Origin: Lachnospiraceae bacterium
GTDB taxonomy: Bacteria; Bacillota; Clostridia; Lachnospirales; Lachnospiraceae
Assembly (NCBI GenBank): GCA_016290905.1
Contig: JAEEVO010000009.1
Span: forward strand, 1 to 52,322
DNA length: 52,322 nt
Direction of reading: 5' to 3'
Positions 43,741 through 52,136 of this stretch are shown here, piece after piece (within the stretch, counting starts at the first letter, position 1; the number at the start of each line of letters is the position of its first letter). The position numbers and the translations under genes were made by a program. Under the pieces are notes generated by a model. It searched no databases. It worked only from the letters and a program-made list of their open reading frames with translations, and was not told the DNA's origin.

Positions 43741-45336
43741 TTACTTAGTAAATACGAAAACATTCCATGACAGGGGCTTTACGCTTGCAGAGTATACGCC
43801 GTCCTTAAGTACGCCCTGCTCGTTCTTCTTGGGAACGAATATCTCCTGGTTATCAACTGAACTTACCATCTCAAGCTCTTCGTCGGTGCAGAAGGTCTCA
43901 TAATGCTCAACCTTGTTATATCCTTCGAAGCCCTTGATGTCAACGTTAAGAGCATAGCTTTCATCCTCGTTCCTGTTGATAGCAAATACGGTAAGTCTTT
44001 CGTTTTCCTTATCCCATGCTGATGCGGAATCGATGTAATTAACGCCTTCCTTGCCTGTGTACTGTGAAGTATCATCTATTGCATATCCGGGCATATCATA
44101 AGTATCGGACTCAACAGCTGTCCTCATGGATGTTCCCTTTGCAAGAGAAAGCATCTGCATATATGCATAATGAGAAGCGGTCTTCCATACATTGTCATGA
44201 TCGGATGCGCAGAGTGCACCGAGTCCGCCGGTCATACAGCCTATCTTTACCCTGTCTGCGTGGCGCAAGAATGCAAGCTGTATGGAAATGAACGAGAGCA
44301 TATGAAGGATTTCCCTGCCCGGGAACATGAAATGCTTCATCTTGTCGGGGTCATGGAGAATGTAAGGCCTTTCGGGATTGAACCTGAAATGCGATCTTGC
44401 CATATTGTATCTTCCCCATCCCGGATTAAGAGGACTGCATTCCCTCATCATGCAGCCGTATTCGTCGAAGGAGATCATGACCTTCTTGGGTGATCTGTGC
44501 TTTGCCGCAACAAAATCTATCATGGCAGCTTCTGTGTTGATAAAGTCTTCATAATAGAGCGAACCGCCGAGCAGCGCCTTTACATCCTTGGGAGGTGCGC
44601 TGTGATAATGATGTACGGAAAGATAGTCAACCACGTCGTAGCACTGATCGAGCACCTTCTCGTCCCATACGGGATAATGATCCATGAATGATGCCGATGA
44701 TCCGCAGACACCTGTCTCAATGGAAGCATCTATCCACTTGATGGCCTTTGAGGTTTCCTGACATCTGAAGCCGTAGCCCTCGGGATTACCCTCCCATGAG
44801 CCTAACTGCCAGTGACCGTCCATCTCGTTTCCAAGATAAAACACCTTTACTCCGTAGGGCTTTTCATGCCCGTTTTTCTTACGAAGATCCGACCAGTAGG
44901 AACCGCCTGCAAAATTGGTGTATTCAACAAGATCCATGGCGTCCTGCATTGTGCCGGTACCCATGTTTATCGTATAAAGTGATTCTGTATTGATTTTTTC
45001 CGCCCACTGCAGATATTCATCATGTCCCACATCATTGGGGATGAACTGATACCAGGCGGGATCGAGATGTACCTTCCTTTCGGATTTGGGACCGATGGAA
45101 TCCTTCCACTGCCATGCGGATACAAAGTTTCCGCCCGGAAGCCTGACTGCAGGAACACCGGTACTTTTAAGAGCGTTAATGACATCGCCTCTGAAGCCCT
45201 GTTCGTCTGCTGTGGGATGCTTGGGATTGTACATGAATCCGTTGACCATTGTTCCTATCGGCTCTAAGAATGCCGAAAAAAGCCTGTTTGATATCTCTCC
45301 GATCTCAAAACTCGGATGAACCGTTATTTTTGCCAT
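43741..45336 (-). CDS. Alpha-L-arabinofuranosidase, GH51
   Basis: 531 residues with no signal peptide, so cytosolic. GH51 enzymes release arabinose from arabinoxylan- or arabinan-derived oligosaccharides after uptake. RLPGGNFVSAWQWKDSIGP (65-83) is the family signature; the acid/base Glu171 is in YLGNEMDG and the nucleophile Glu292 in ISFDEYG; HHYHSAP is conserved at 242-248. The C-terminal beta domain follows. AGGAGGAAGG lies directly before the ATG on the minus strand. The gene is alone, with no sugar transporter or arabinose genes beside it. I could not place its promoter with confidence. Confidence 0.93.
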   Translation of the reverse strand: MAKITVHPSFEIGEISNRLFSAFLEPIGTMVNGFMYNPKHPTADEQGFRGDVINALKSTGVPAVRLPGGNFVSAWQWKDSIGPKSERKVHLDPAWYQFIPNDVGHDEYLQWAEKINTESLYTINMGTGTMQDAMDLVEYTNFAGGSYWSDLRKKNGHEKPYGVKVFYLGNEMDGHWQLGSWEGNPEGYGFRCQETSKAIKWIDASIETGVCGSSASFMDHYPVWDEKVLDQCYDVVDYLSVHHYHSAPPKDVKALLGGSLYYEDFINTEAAMIDFVAAKHRSPKKVMISFDEYGCMMRECSPLNPGWGRYNMARSHFRFNPERPYILHDPDKMKHFMFPGREILHMLSFISIQLAFLRHADRVKIGCMTGGLGALCASDHDNVWKTASHYAYMQMLSLAKGTSMRTAVESDTYDMPGYAIDDTSQYTGKEGVNYIDSASAWDKENERLTVFAINRNEDESYALNVDIKGFEGYNKVEHYETFCTDEELEMVSSVDNQEIFVPKKNEQGVLKDGVYSASVKPLSWNVFVFTK

Positions 45337-45489
45337 TACCTTCCTCCTCTGTTGTAAACCCTGTTTGCTTGCGTCTAAACTTGTAAGGCGTAGAAATCGT
45401 ACTCTAAACCTATGAAAATTTTAACACTCGGGGGTGTCTGTTTCACTCTATTCTTTGCTTTATATGTGCTAAAAATTGCGAATTTTCCC

Positions 45490-45518
45490 TTGACAAAACC
45501 GGCTTCCTGATATATTAT
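45490..45518 (+). promoter_or_regulatory. Sigma-A promoter for the second lipoprotein
   Basis: TTGACA (45490-45495), 17 bp, TATTAT (45513-45518). The start near 45525 gives an 80-nt leader that contains the structured element at 45540-45580. Confidence 0.75.
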
Positions 45519-45539
45519 TTAGTACGACGCAAAAAGGCT

Positions 45540-45580
45540 CCCGAAGGCATACTTAAGCTTTATGCAGAGTATGGCTCGGG
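45540..45580 (+). promoter_or_regulatory. Structured 5' leader element before the second lipoprotein gene
   Basis: CCCGA (45540-45544) pairs with TCGGG (45576-45580), and inside it CATACT (45548-45553) pairs with AGTATG (45568-45573), leaving a small asymmetric internal loop (AGG opposite GC). GACGCAAA just before it recalls part of the GEMM c-di-GMP aptamer, but the rest of that aptamer is missing. It could be a regulatory or stability hairpin. Confidence 0.4.
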
Positions 45581-45603
45581 CTATTTTATATCCGGAGGAC
45601 GAT

Positions 45604-46791
45604 ATGAAAAATACATTAAAGAAACTGTTTGTAATTTTCGTTCTTGTTTTAACCGTTCTGGCTTTCGCTGCATGCGGCAAAGATGAAAAGGACAATAAGG
45701 ACGAGGATGACAAGAAAACCGAAAAGTCAGAGAAATCCGATAAGGATAAGGATGATGACGATGATGACGATGATGATAATGGGAAAAAGTCGGATGATGA
45801 TGAGGATGACAACAACAAGAACCCATTCTCGGATGATAACGAAACCACACCCGAGCCTACAGCAGAACCTACCGCTGAGCCTACTGTAGAGCCCACAGCA
45901 GAACCTACCGCTGAGCCTACTGTAGAGCCCACCGCTGAGCCTACTGTAGAACCTACCGCTGAGCCTACCGCAGAACCTACCGCTGAGCCCACAACCGCTC
46001 CCGATTTCGATAACGGCGAATTAACCGGAGTTTATAAACTTGTTTCTCTTTACAGCAGAGGAAGTGATCTTGTTTCTGCCGAAGATATCGCTACATTTGA
46101 GAACGCCGGAATCTTCTACGGATCACTGGAAGTAAAGGATGACGGAACCGCTGTTTTAAGATTTGAAGGAAATATCAGACAGCTGAATTATGACGACACA
46201 AGCTTCTATGACGATACAGATTCAATGACATATGAGATTTCAGATACCAATCTGGTTCTTACCAGTGCAGTACAGAAGATTATCGCAACATTTGAAAAAA
46301 TGGATGCCGCTGAGCTTGAAAAGTTTGGTATGATTTCATCTCTTGATGCCGATCAGTATGCTCAGCTTTTTGGGCAGGTAGTAACCAATATTACTGTTGT
46401 TACGCCTGAGCCTACAACAGTTCCCGATAATACGGGCATAGACGTTTCGGAATGGGAAGGTTCTTATAAGGTTGTCAGCCTTAAGACAAGCGGCATGGAG
46501 ACCATGACTGAAACCGTACTGAGCTTATTGGAGTCAAAGGGACTTACAGTAGGTATTGTTGAGGTAAATGCAAACGGAGTCGTAACAATATCACTTTTGG
46601 GAAATGAATTTAGCGGCACTTTTGACGGAGTAAATGTTACTGTAAATGGTGTGTCGGTTCCTATTGTTTTCGAGGGTGATACCGTAAAGCTTGAGCAGAA
46701 CGGCCAATCTATAGAGTTTAAAAAGATGGCTCCCGAGGAAGTCGGTTCTTTAAGAGTTGCTACCACTACTGAATTATATTCACTATTTTAA
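45604..46791 (+). CDS. Secreted lipoprotein with acidic and EPTAEPT repeat linkers
   Basis: 395 residues. The signal peptide ends in a lipobox (LAFAAC, Cys20), so the protein is anchored outside the membrane. A highly charged stretch of Asp, Lys and Ser (about 21-80, with a run of eight Asp) and a repeat linker of AEPT/VEPT units (83-130) come before two similar beta-rich domains. The first opens with LTGVYKLVSLYSRG (about 140) and the second with WEGSYKVVSLKTSG (about 282). They are probably a duplicated domain; I do not know its name. The frame runs back to 45562, but GGAGG at 45594-45598 selects ATG 45604. The plan is the same as in the lipoprotein at 5412. Confidence 0.8.
   Translation: MKNTLKKLFVIFVLVLTVLAFAACGKDEKDNKDEDDKKTEKSEKSDKDKDDDDDDDDDNGKKSDDDEDDNNKNPFSDDNETTPEPTAEPTAEPTVEPTAEPTAEPTVEPTAEPTVEPTAEPTAEPTAEPTTAPDFDNGELTGVYKLVSLYSRGSDLVSAEDIATFENAGIFYGSLEVKDDGTAVLRFEGNIRQLNYDDTSFYDDTDSMTYEISDTNLVLTSAVQKIIATFEKMDAAELEKFGMISSLDADQYAQLFGQVVTNITVVTPEPTTVPDNTGIDVSEWEGSYKVVSLKTSGMETMTETVLSLLESKGLTVGIVEVNANGVVTISLLGNEFSGTFDGVNVTVNGVSVPIVFEGDTVKLEQNGQSIEFKKMAPEEVGSLRVATTTELYSLF
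45850..45993 (+). repeat. Tandem 12-bp units encoding AEPT/VEPT
   Basis: About twelve units of GAGCCTACN- or GAACCTACC-type codons, some grouped into longer repeats (for example PTAEPTAEPTVE twice). It is a low-complexity linker that could change length by slippage in whole codons. Confidence 0.85.
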
Positions 46792-46809
46792 TGATAACAG
46801 GTGAAAAAA

Positions 46810-47883
46810 ATGTCTAAATCGGAAATCCTTATGGATTTTTGCATGATACCGGCATTGCTTATAGTTAATTTCTGTTTTGGGAATGTACTTCATCCCGGGA
46901 TAATGCTTGCTGTGGGTATCATACTTATCATAAAGGGCGGTGATGTCTTTGTAGATGCCGCCACATGGATAGCTGAAGTTTCGGGTATCCCGAAGCTTAT
47001 TGTAGGTGCAACCGTCGTAAGTTTTGCAACTACATTGCCGGAGCTGCTTGTTTCGGCGATGGCCGCAGGCGAGGAAAAAGTAGATATGGCTATCGGCAAC
47101 GCCATAGGAAGCGTTACCGCAAATCTCGGTCTTATCATGGCAATAGGCATAATCTGTATACCTGCTGTGATAAAGAGGAAGGATTATCTGCTAAAGACCA
47201 TTCTTATGCTTGGTGCTGCAGTAGTCATAGTTGTGGTCGGCAGTTTTGCCAAGGCCGGAAAGATCGAGGGCATCGGAACAGTTACGAGTATTATCCTTAT
47301 CGTGATATTCGTTATAGCCATGACGGACAATATACGTTCTGCCGTAAAGGCTGTTAAAAGCGGTTCTGAGGAAAAGCTCGGTCCCGAAGCCAAGACAAAG
47401 ACAGTTATCATTTCAAATATATTTAAGTTCGTTCTCGGAGCTCTCGCAATAGTATTCGGAGCGGATCTTTTGGTTGATAACGGAAGTGCGATCGCCAAGA
47501 TGATCGGTATAGAGGAACGTGTAATTTCCGTTACGATAATAGCAATCGGAACATCGCTGCCGGAGCTTGTTACCACCATTACGGCTGTTATAAAGAAACA
47601 GTCCTCTCTCGGTGTCGGCAATATCATCGGAGCCAACATCATGGATCTGACCTTTATTATGCCCATATGTAACCTGATTTCCGGAAAGCCGCTTCCTGTA
47701 TCAGAGTCTGTAGCGCTGATTGATTTCCCTGCATGTCTTGTTGTAGGATGCGCCGCCGTGATCCCGATGCTGATAACCAAGAAATTTACGCGTGTTCAAG
47801 GACTGGGTATGCTTGCCCTCTACATTGTGTATATGGTTCTTACGGTCTTGGGCGTAGCGACATTGAAATCCATGTTTTCTTGA
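46810..47883 (+). CDS. Calcium/sodium (cation) antiporter of the CaCA family
   Basis: 357 residues with about ten membrane helices in two inverted halves. The alpha-1 repeat is GATVVSFATTLPELLVSAMA (about 66-85) and the alpha-2 repeat AIGTSLPELVTTI with GNIIGANIMDL (about 246-280), carrying the Glu residues that bind the cation. Such proteins export Ca2+ in exchange for Na+ or K+ (YrbG-like). A GTG start at 46801 is in frame, but AGGTG at 46799-46803 points to ATG 46810. The gene follows the lipoprotein by 18 bases and may share its transcript. Confidence 0.88.
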   Translation: MSKSEILMDFCMIPALLIVNFCFGNVLHPGIMLAVGIILIIKGGDVFVDAATWIAEVSGIPKLIVGATVVSFATTLPELLVSAMAAGEEKVDMAIGNAIGSVTANLGLIMAIGIICIPAVIKRKDYLLKTILMLGAAVVIVVVGSFAKAGKIEGIGTVTSIILIVIFVIAMTDNIRSAVKAVKSGSEEKLGPEAKTKTVIISNIFKFVLGALAIVFGADLLVDNGSAIAKMIGIEERVISVTIIAIGTSLPELVTTITAVIKKQSSLGVGNIIGANIMDLTFIMPICNLISGKPLPVSESVALIDFPACLVVGCAAVIPMLITKKFTRVQGLGMLALYIVYMVLTVLGVATLKSMFS

Positions 47884-47904
47884 TACAAAGAAAGAAGAAA
47901 TATA

Positions 47905-48078
47905 ATGTTACCTTCAGATCCGAACATATTATTAAGCTATATAAACACAAAATTGAGGGATGAGTTTTCATCCCTCGATGACTTTTGTGATACTCTTGAC
48001 GTTGATAAGGAAGAGCTCACAGAAAAAATGAACTCGGCAGGCTACAGATACGATCCTGCGACAAACCGGTTTGCATAA
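47905..48078 (+). CDS. Small DUF4250-type protein
   Basis: 57 residues: starts MLPSDPNILLSYINTKLRDE, continues with SSLDDFCDTLDVDKEEL and ends with GYRYDPATNRFA. This pattern matches the DUF4250 family of small proteins common in Clostridia, with a helix-turn-helix-like SSLDxxCxxLDxxxEEL segment; its function is unknown. It begins 21 bases after the antiporter stop with only a weak purine-rich ribosome site (AAAGAAG), so it may be co-transcribed with the antiporter. Confidence 0.85.
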   Translation: MLPSDPNILLSYINTKLRDEFSSLDDFCDTLDVDKEELTEKMNSAGYRYDPATNRFA

Positions 48079-48126
48079 CAGTGGGGACGTGGGACACATA
48101 TTTGTCATTCTGGGTTTCAACGAAGT

Positions 48127-48194
48127 GGGAGAGGGTATCAGACAGTTCCTCTTGGCCAGGAAACGGGCAGAGGAACTGTCTGATACCTTCTCCC
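48127..48194. repeat. Long-hairpin dispersed repeat, copy 2 of 2
   Basis: GGGAGAGGGTATCAGACAGT, continuing TCCTCT, pairs almost without fault with AGAGGAACTGTCTGATACCT, continuing TCTCCC, around the loop TGGCCAGGAAACGGGC. Compared with copy 1 at 39113-39184, one outer A-T pair has become G-C and the inner mismatches are repaired, so the pairing is kept. Confidence 0.8.
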
Positions 48195-48243
48195 TGTTTA
48201 CAATTGTCCGAGCGACTTTTGAACCAGTATAAAACCATTATAG

Positions 48244-48298
48244 TGTCATCCTGAGCGAATCCCTATGTCATCCTGAGCGTCAGCGAAGGATCCTTTGC
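48244..48298. repeat. Palindromic-family GTCATCCTGAGCG repeat, site 3
   Basis: TGTCATCCTGAGCG occurs twice in direct orientation (48244 and 48266), followed by TCAGCGAAGGATCC. The opposite arm is missing, so this is a partial, tandem copy. A diverged TTGTCATTCTGGG also occurs near 48101. Confidence 0.75.
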
Positions 48299-48472
48299 CA
48301 TAATGTTATATAACATTATACATAAATCCATAAAAACCACCCATTTTAGCATATAAACAGTATGAAACATTACCCAAAATCTACTTTTTTAACTTTTTTT
48401 GAAGGATTTTTGGCATTTTTTCCAAAAACGGACACTTTATATATGAAAGACCCATGAAGGGAGAAAAAACCT
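48299..48472. other. AT-rich stretch without a gene
   Basis: No credible frame is present. Runs of T and A occur (TTTTTTAACTTTTTTT near 48385-48400). A weak TTGGCA near 48410 with TTTATA about 20 bp later could be the promoter of the next small gene, but it is not convincing. AGGGAG near 48459 is that gene's ribosome site. Confidence 0.35.
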
Positions 48473-48787
48473 ATGATGCAAAATGAAGAACGGATAAAAG
48501 AGATGCTGGCGGCTGCCTCAATGTTCGATGCAAGTGTCGGTGGGTATGTTTTGGTAGCACTCATCTCATTTGCAGTCGCGGTAGCGTTTACACTGCTATG
48601 CATAAGATGGAAGCAGAAAAACGACCAAAGGGACGGTCCTGTCAATCAGAGGGACGGTCCTCTCAATCAGAGGGAGGGTTCTGTGATTGAAACCGACACA
48701 CGGGACAATTCTTCTGTTGCAAACGATCCACAAGGTGAATCTATGACAGCAGATGGAGTTCAGAGTGTTAACCGGAAAATCGATTGA
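48473..48787 (+). CDS. Small single-helix membrane protein with an internal 21-bp repeat
   Basis: 104 residues. An amphipathic start (NEERIKEMLAAASMFDAS) leads into one membrane helix at about 24-44 (YVLVALISFAVAVAFTLLCI), then a polar tail. The tail contains DQRDGPVNQRDGPLNQREGS, encoded by three 21-bp units at 48629-48691. AGGGAG precedes the double ATG. No family is recognised. The repeat resembles GGGACGGT-type intergenic repeats known in Clostridia genomes, so the tail may have been extended by a repeat insertion. Confidence 0.6.
   Translation: MMQNEERIKEMLAAASMFDASVGGYVLVALISFAVAVAFTLLCIRWKQKNDQRDGPVNQRDGPLNQREGSVIETDTRDNSSVANDPQGESMTADGVQSVNRKID
48629..48691 (+). repeat. Three 21-bp tandem units inside a small gene
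   Basis: Units begin near AGGGACGGTCCTGTCAATC, AGGGACGGTCCTCTCAATC and AGGGAGGGTTCTGTGATTG. The 21-base length keeps the reading frame. Confidence 0.8.
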
Positions 48788-48872
48788 CAAAAAGTGTAGC
48801 AAAAGATATCCTATACAAAGTGATCAAAAGAAAAGGAGAATGAAATGAAAAAGAGTAACAATGTAAAATCCA

Positions 48873-51800
48873 TTGAAAACAAAGGCTTCAGAGCATATCG
48901 GGGGGGGGTACCTAAATAGGGTAATAGCTGTTTTATTATGTGCAGTAATTGCAGTTTGTCTTTTACCTGTTATGGAGAAAAATGTAAAAGCAGCGCCAAA
49001 ACCTGATTATACGATTATATTTTCGGGTTCTCTTATCAATCCAGTGAAATCAGGATATTATATTGATGAAGATGGATTACCTGTTGGTTTAACATTTCAA
49101 ATGTGGGATGATATATTCTCTCTGCCTTCTACTCCGGGGAACTATTATCTTTATGATTCTGTTATTTCTTATAGTGAGAGTTGGAGTATTACTTCGGGAA
49201 CATACAATATTTGTTTGAATGGAAAAAATATAATAGGAGGGGCTGATTCACCAGTTATATATATTAGTGGATCTGAAACAGTCTTAAATCTGTTTGATAT
49301 CAGCGGGAATAATGGAAAAATAACACATCAAGAAGGTCGTTTTGGTAACGGGATTGTTATAGATAATGGTGCTACGTTCAATATGTTTGGCGGAGAAATC
49401 TCTGGGAATGAAACAGCTAATAATACATACATAGATGGAGGAGGTGTATATGTTAAAAACGGTACATTTAACATGTATGGCGGAAAAATATCAGGAAACA
49501 CAGCTGCTGGTAATGGAAATAATGTATATATAAATAATCATAATCTTTCTGCTTCTATGAAAATGGTTGGTGGTACTATAGATGGTGGTTTTTCTGATAA
49601 TCTCAACTATTATGTTACTATATCTTTCAATTCCGGATCCGGTTCCGGAACTATGACTCCGCAGTATATATATAGCGATAAGAATACAAGACTAAAATTT
49701 AACGAATTCACAGCACCCGCAAATACGGTGTTTGACTATTGGAAGGTGGGCGATACTACTTATGCTGATGGCGCAAATATCTGTGTAAGTATAAATACTG
49801 AACTTATAGCCCAATGGAAAGCTAAACCTGCTATCAACCCAACTGTTGATATAACAGGCTGGAAATACGGGGAGTACAGTAATACAACAAATGATCCTGT
49901 GGTATCAGGTAATTCCAGCAGTGGAGAGACTACAATTTATTACGAGGGAACGGGTTCAACAAGTTATACAAAGAGTAAAAATATACCGGTTAATGCAGGT
50001 ACATATAAAGTAATTGCAGAGATAGCTGAAACCGATGCTTATGCATCGGCTACGGTAAGCAAGGAGTTTTCAATAGCTAAAAGAACGGTTACGCTTACAT
50101 CGGCAGGTGCAGAAAAGGACTATGATGGAATACCATTAACGAACTCAACAGTTAGCGTCAGCGGAGACGGTTTCCTGACCGGTGAGGGAGCAACATATGG
50201 TGTTACAGGGTCTCAGACCGAACACGGCACGAGCGACAATAGTTTCACCTATAGTTTAAATTCCGGAACAAGTGCGGATAATTATGATATTAAAACAGTA
50301 AATGGAGAACTTAAAGTTAACAAGCGCAACATTACCATAACAGCTAAAGATCAGTCAGTAGAACTTAACGGGAATTTTGAATCAGGAAAAGATCAGGTAA
50401 CGCTTTCAGGTTCCGGACTTGCAACCGGACAGGAACTTACCGAAATAACACTTACCACAGATATTACAACGACTTCGATCGGAACCGGAGAGTTGACCCC
50501 AAGTGCTACAAAGATAATGAGCGGTACGACAAATGTTACGGATAATTACAATATAAATTATGAAAAAGGAAATCTGACTGTTACTCCTAAGTCTCTTGGA
50601 AGTGATGCTATAAGGCTGTCAGCGGAGGAGCTTGCATATGACGGCACCGCCAAGACTCCGGAAGTTTCGGTTTATGACGGAGAAGATAAAATTCCCACAT
50701 CTGAATATGCTGTTAAAATATCGGATAACGTAAACGCCGGAACAGCAACGGTTGAAGTTTCCGATGTCGCAGACGGAAATTATACTGTTAAAGGTACCAA
50801 AACATTTAAGATAAAAGAAGCTGAAGTTACAGTAACTGCGAATGATCTTAGTAAGGCATACGGTGAAAAAGACCCTGCATATACAGCGGCAGTAAAAGGG
50901 CTAAAAGGAAACGATACTGAAAGTGTCATTAGTTATACTTTTTCAAGAACTGAGGGAGAAGATGCGGGAACTTATGTGATCACTCCGACCGGAGATGAGA
51001 TCCAGGGAAATTATAAAGTAAGTTACGTACCCGGAAGCTTTGTTATAAATCCGGTTGATCCTGAGTATTCTGTACCAAAGGGACTTAAGTGCGAAACAGG
51101 AAAGAAATTAAGTGATATAGAACTGCCGGACGGCTGGAGCTGGGTTGACGCGACCGCATCGGTAGGAGAAGCAGGAAAGAATACCTTTAAAGCTGTTTTT
51201 ACTCCTAAAGATAAGGTAAATTATAATGTAGTAGGTAATATCGATATTACTGTGGAAGTTACCGAGGCAAAAAAAGAACCGGATACTAAGCTTGAACCGG
51301 ATTCAAAACCCGAACCGAACTATAATCCTACACCTGTTATAACGTATATTCCGGAGGAACCGGATACTGTTACTGATACTGTAATCAATAATGATGGTTC
51401 TGCTACAACTACAACAAAAATCAAGAATGAAGATGGTACGGTAACAGAGTCGACTGTCAGAGAGTGGCAGAACGGTGATAAAAACGTTACCGAGATCATA
51501 AAGGATGCTGATGGCAATACATTAAGCACTCTTGTAGGAACTGTCAGGATAAGTAAAAAAGGTACAAAAACTGAGAGAACAGATATAAAGAAAGCGGATG
51601 GATTCCACAGCAACAGTTCTGTAAAGACTTATAAGTCAGGTAAGGAAGTAACCTCATCTTCAACAACCTTTGCTAATGGTGCAAAACAGGCTTACACCGA
51701 GACAAAGAATGCAGACGGTACTCTGACACGTAAGGTAATGGATACCAATACCAAGGGAAAGTCAACGCTTACAGTGACGACGAAAAAACTTGTGAAGACC

Positions 51801-52130
51801 GTAACAAAATACAAAGTCACCGGTGATGGTAAGATAAGGCTTACGAGTCTTAAAACAGAAGGTGACACCGCCATCATCCCCAAGACTGTAACCTTTGACG
51901 GACAGAAGAACATGATTGTTTCCTTAGGCAAGGGCTTGTTCAAGGGCATGGAAGGTATCAAAGAAATCTACATCTATGCTGAAAACCTTAAGAAGATATA
52001 CGTCGGAGCCTTCGACGGTGTTCCTGCAGATGCTAAGTTCTACATCAAGGCTACAACCACAAACTGCAAGAAGATAGTCCGCATGATCAAGAAGTCCGGC
52101 TTCGGAAAAGTTGACTATACAAAGATATAA
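48873..52130 (+). CDS. Large secreted MBG/YDG-repeat surface protein, out of frame with its best start codon
   Basis: The open frame holds 1085 codons. The only in-frame early start is a TTG at 48873 with no ribosome site; the credible start is ATG 48845, one base out of frame because of the nine-G run. The signal segment (VIAVLLCAVIAVCLLPV) is followed by beta-helix repeats with GGEISGN and GGKISGN, an InlB B-repeat-like module (YVTISFNSGSGSGTMTP to ELIAQWK), several YDG/MBG and bacterial-Ig-like modules (KDYDGIPLTNS, AKDQSVELNG, LAYDGTAKTPEV, NDLSKAYGEKDPAY), a short EPDTKLEPDSKPEP linker, a Thr/Lys-rich domain and a leucine-rich-repeat-like end (GKGLFKGMEGIKEIYI). No LPXTG motif is seen. 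It is related in plan to the protein at 39849 and probably an adhesin. Confidence 0.82.
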   Translation: MKTKASEHIGGGYLNRVIAVLLCAVIAVCLLPVMEKNVKAAPKPDYTIIFSGSLINPVKSGYYIDEDGLPVGLTFQMWDDIFSLPSTPGNYYLYDSVISYSESWSITSGTYNICLNGKNIIGGADSPVIYISGSETVLNLFDISGNNGKITHQEGRFGNGIVIDNGATFNMFGGEISGNETANNTYIDGGGVYVKNGTFNMYGGKISGNTAAGNGNNVYINNHNLSASMKMVGGTIDGGFSDNLNYYVTISFNSGSGSGTMTPQYIYSDKNTRLKFNEFTAPANTVFDYWKVGDTTYADGANICVSINTELIAQWKAKPAINPTVDITGWKYGEYSNTTNDPVVSGNSSSGETTIYYEGTGSTSYTKSKNIPVNAGTYKVIAEIAETDAYASATVSKEFSIAKRTVTLTSAGAEKDYDGIPLTNSTVSVSGDGFLTGEGATYGVTGSQTEHGTSDNSFTYSLNSGTSADNYDIKTVNGELKVNKRNITITAKDQSVELNGNFESGKDQVTLSGSGLATGQELTEITLTTDITTTSIGTGELTPSATKIMSGTTNVTDNYNINYEKGNLTVTPKSLGSDAIRLSAEELAYDGTAKTPEVSVYDGEDKIPTSEYAVKISDNVNAGTATVEVSDVADGNYTVKGTKTFKIKEAEVTVTANDLSKAYGEKDPAYTAAVKGLKGNDTESVISYTFSRTEGEDAGTYVITPTGDEIQGNYKVSYVPGSFVINPVDPEYSVPKGLKCETGKKLSDIELPDGWSWVDATASVGEAGKNTFKAVFTPKDKVNYNVVGNIDITVEVTEAKKEPDTKLEPDSKPEPNYNPTPVITYIPEEPDTVTDTVINNDGSATTTTKIKNEDGTVTESTVREWQNGDKNVTEIIKDADGNTLSTLVGTVRISKKGTKTERTDIKKADGFHSNSSVKTYKSGKEVTSSSTTFANGAKQAYTETKNADGTLTRKVMDTNTKGKSTLTVTTKKLVKTVTKYKVTGDGKIRLTSLKTEGDTAIIPKTVTFDGQKNMIVSLGKGLFKGMEGIKEIYIYAENLKKIYVGAFDGVPADAKFYIKATTTNCKKIVRMIKKSGFGKVDYTKI
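48900..48908 (+). repeat. Run of nine G residues in the signal region of a surface-protein gene
   Basis: Nine G in a row (CATATC, nine G, TACC). From ATG 48845, which has AGGAG at 48834-48838, the frame crosses this run and stops after 25 codons. With eight (or eleven) G it would join the long frame that ends at 52130. A classic shape for slipped-strand phase variation, though a base-count error in the assembly would look the same. Confidence 0.8.
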
Positions 52131-52136
52131 ATTTAA

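Noticed and set aside
45526-45590. GEMM c-di-GMP riboswitch
   Set aside because: GACGCAAA is present but the first half of the aptamer is absent, because the promoter occupies that position.
45519-45992. Minus-strand frame made of repeated VGSAVGS units
   Set aside because: It is the antisense of the EPTAEPT linker and the acidic stretch of the lipoprotein gene.
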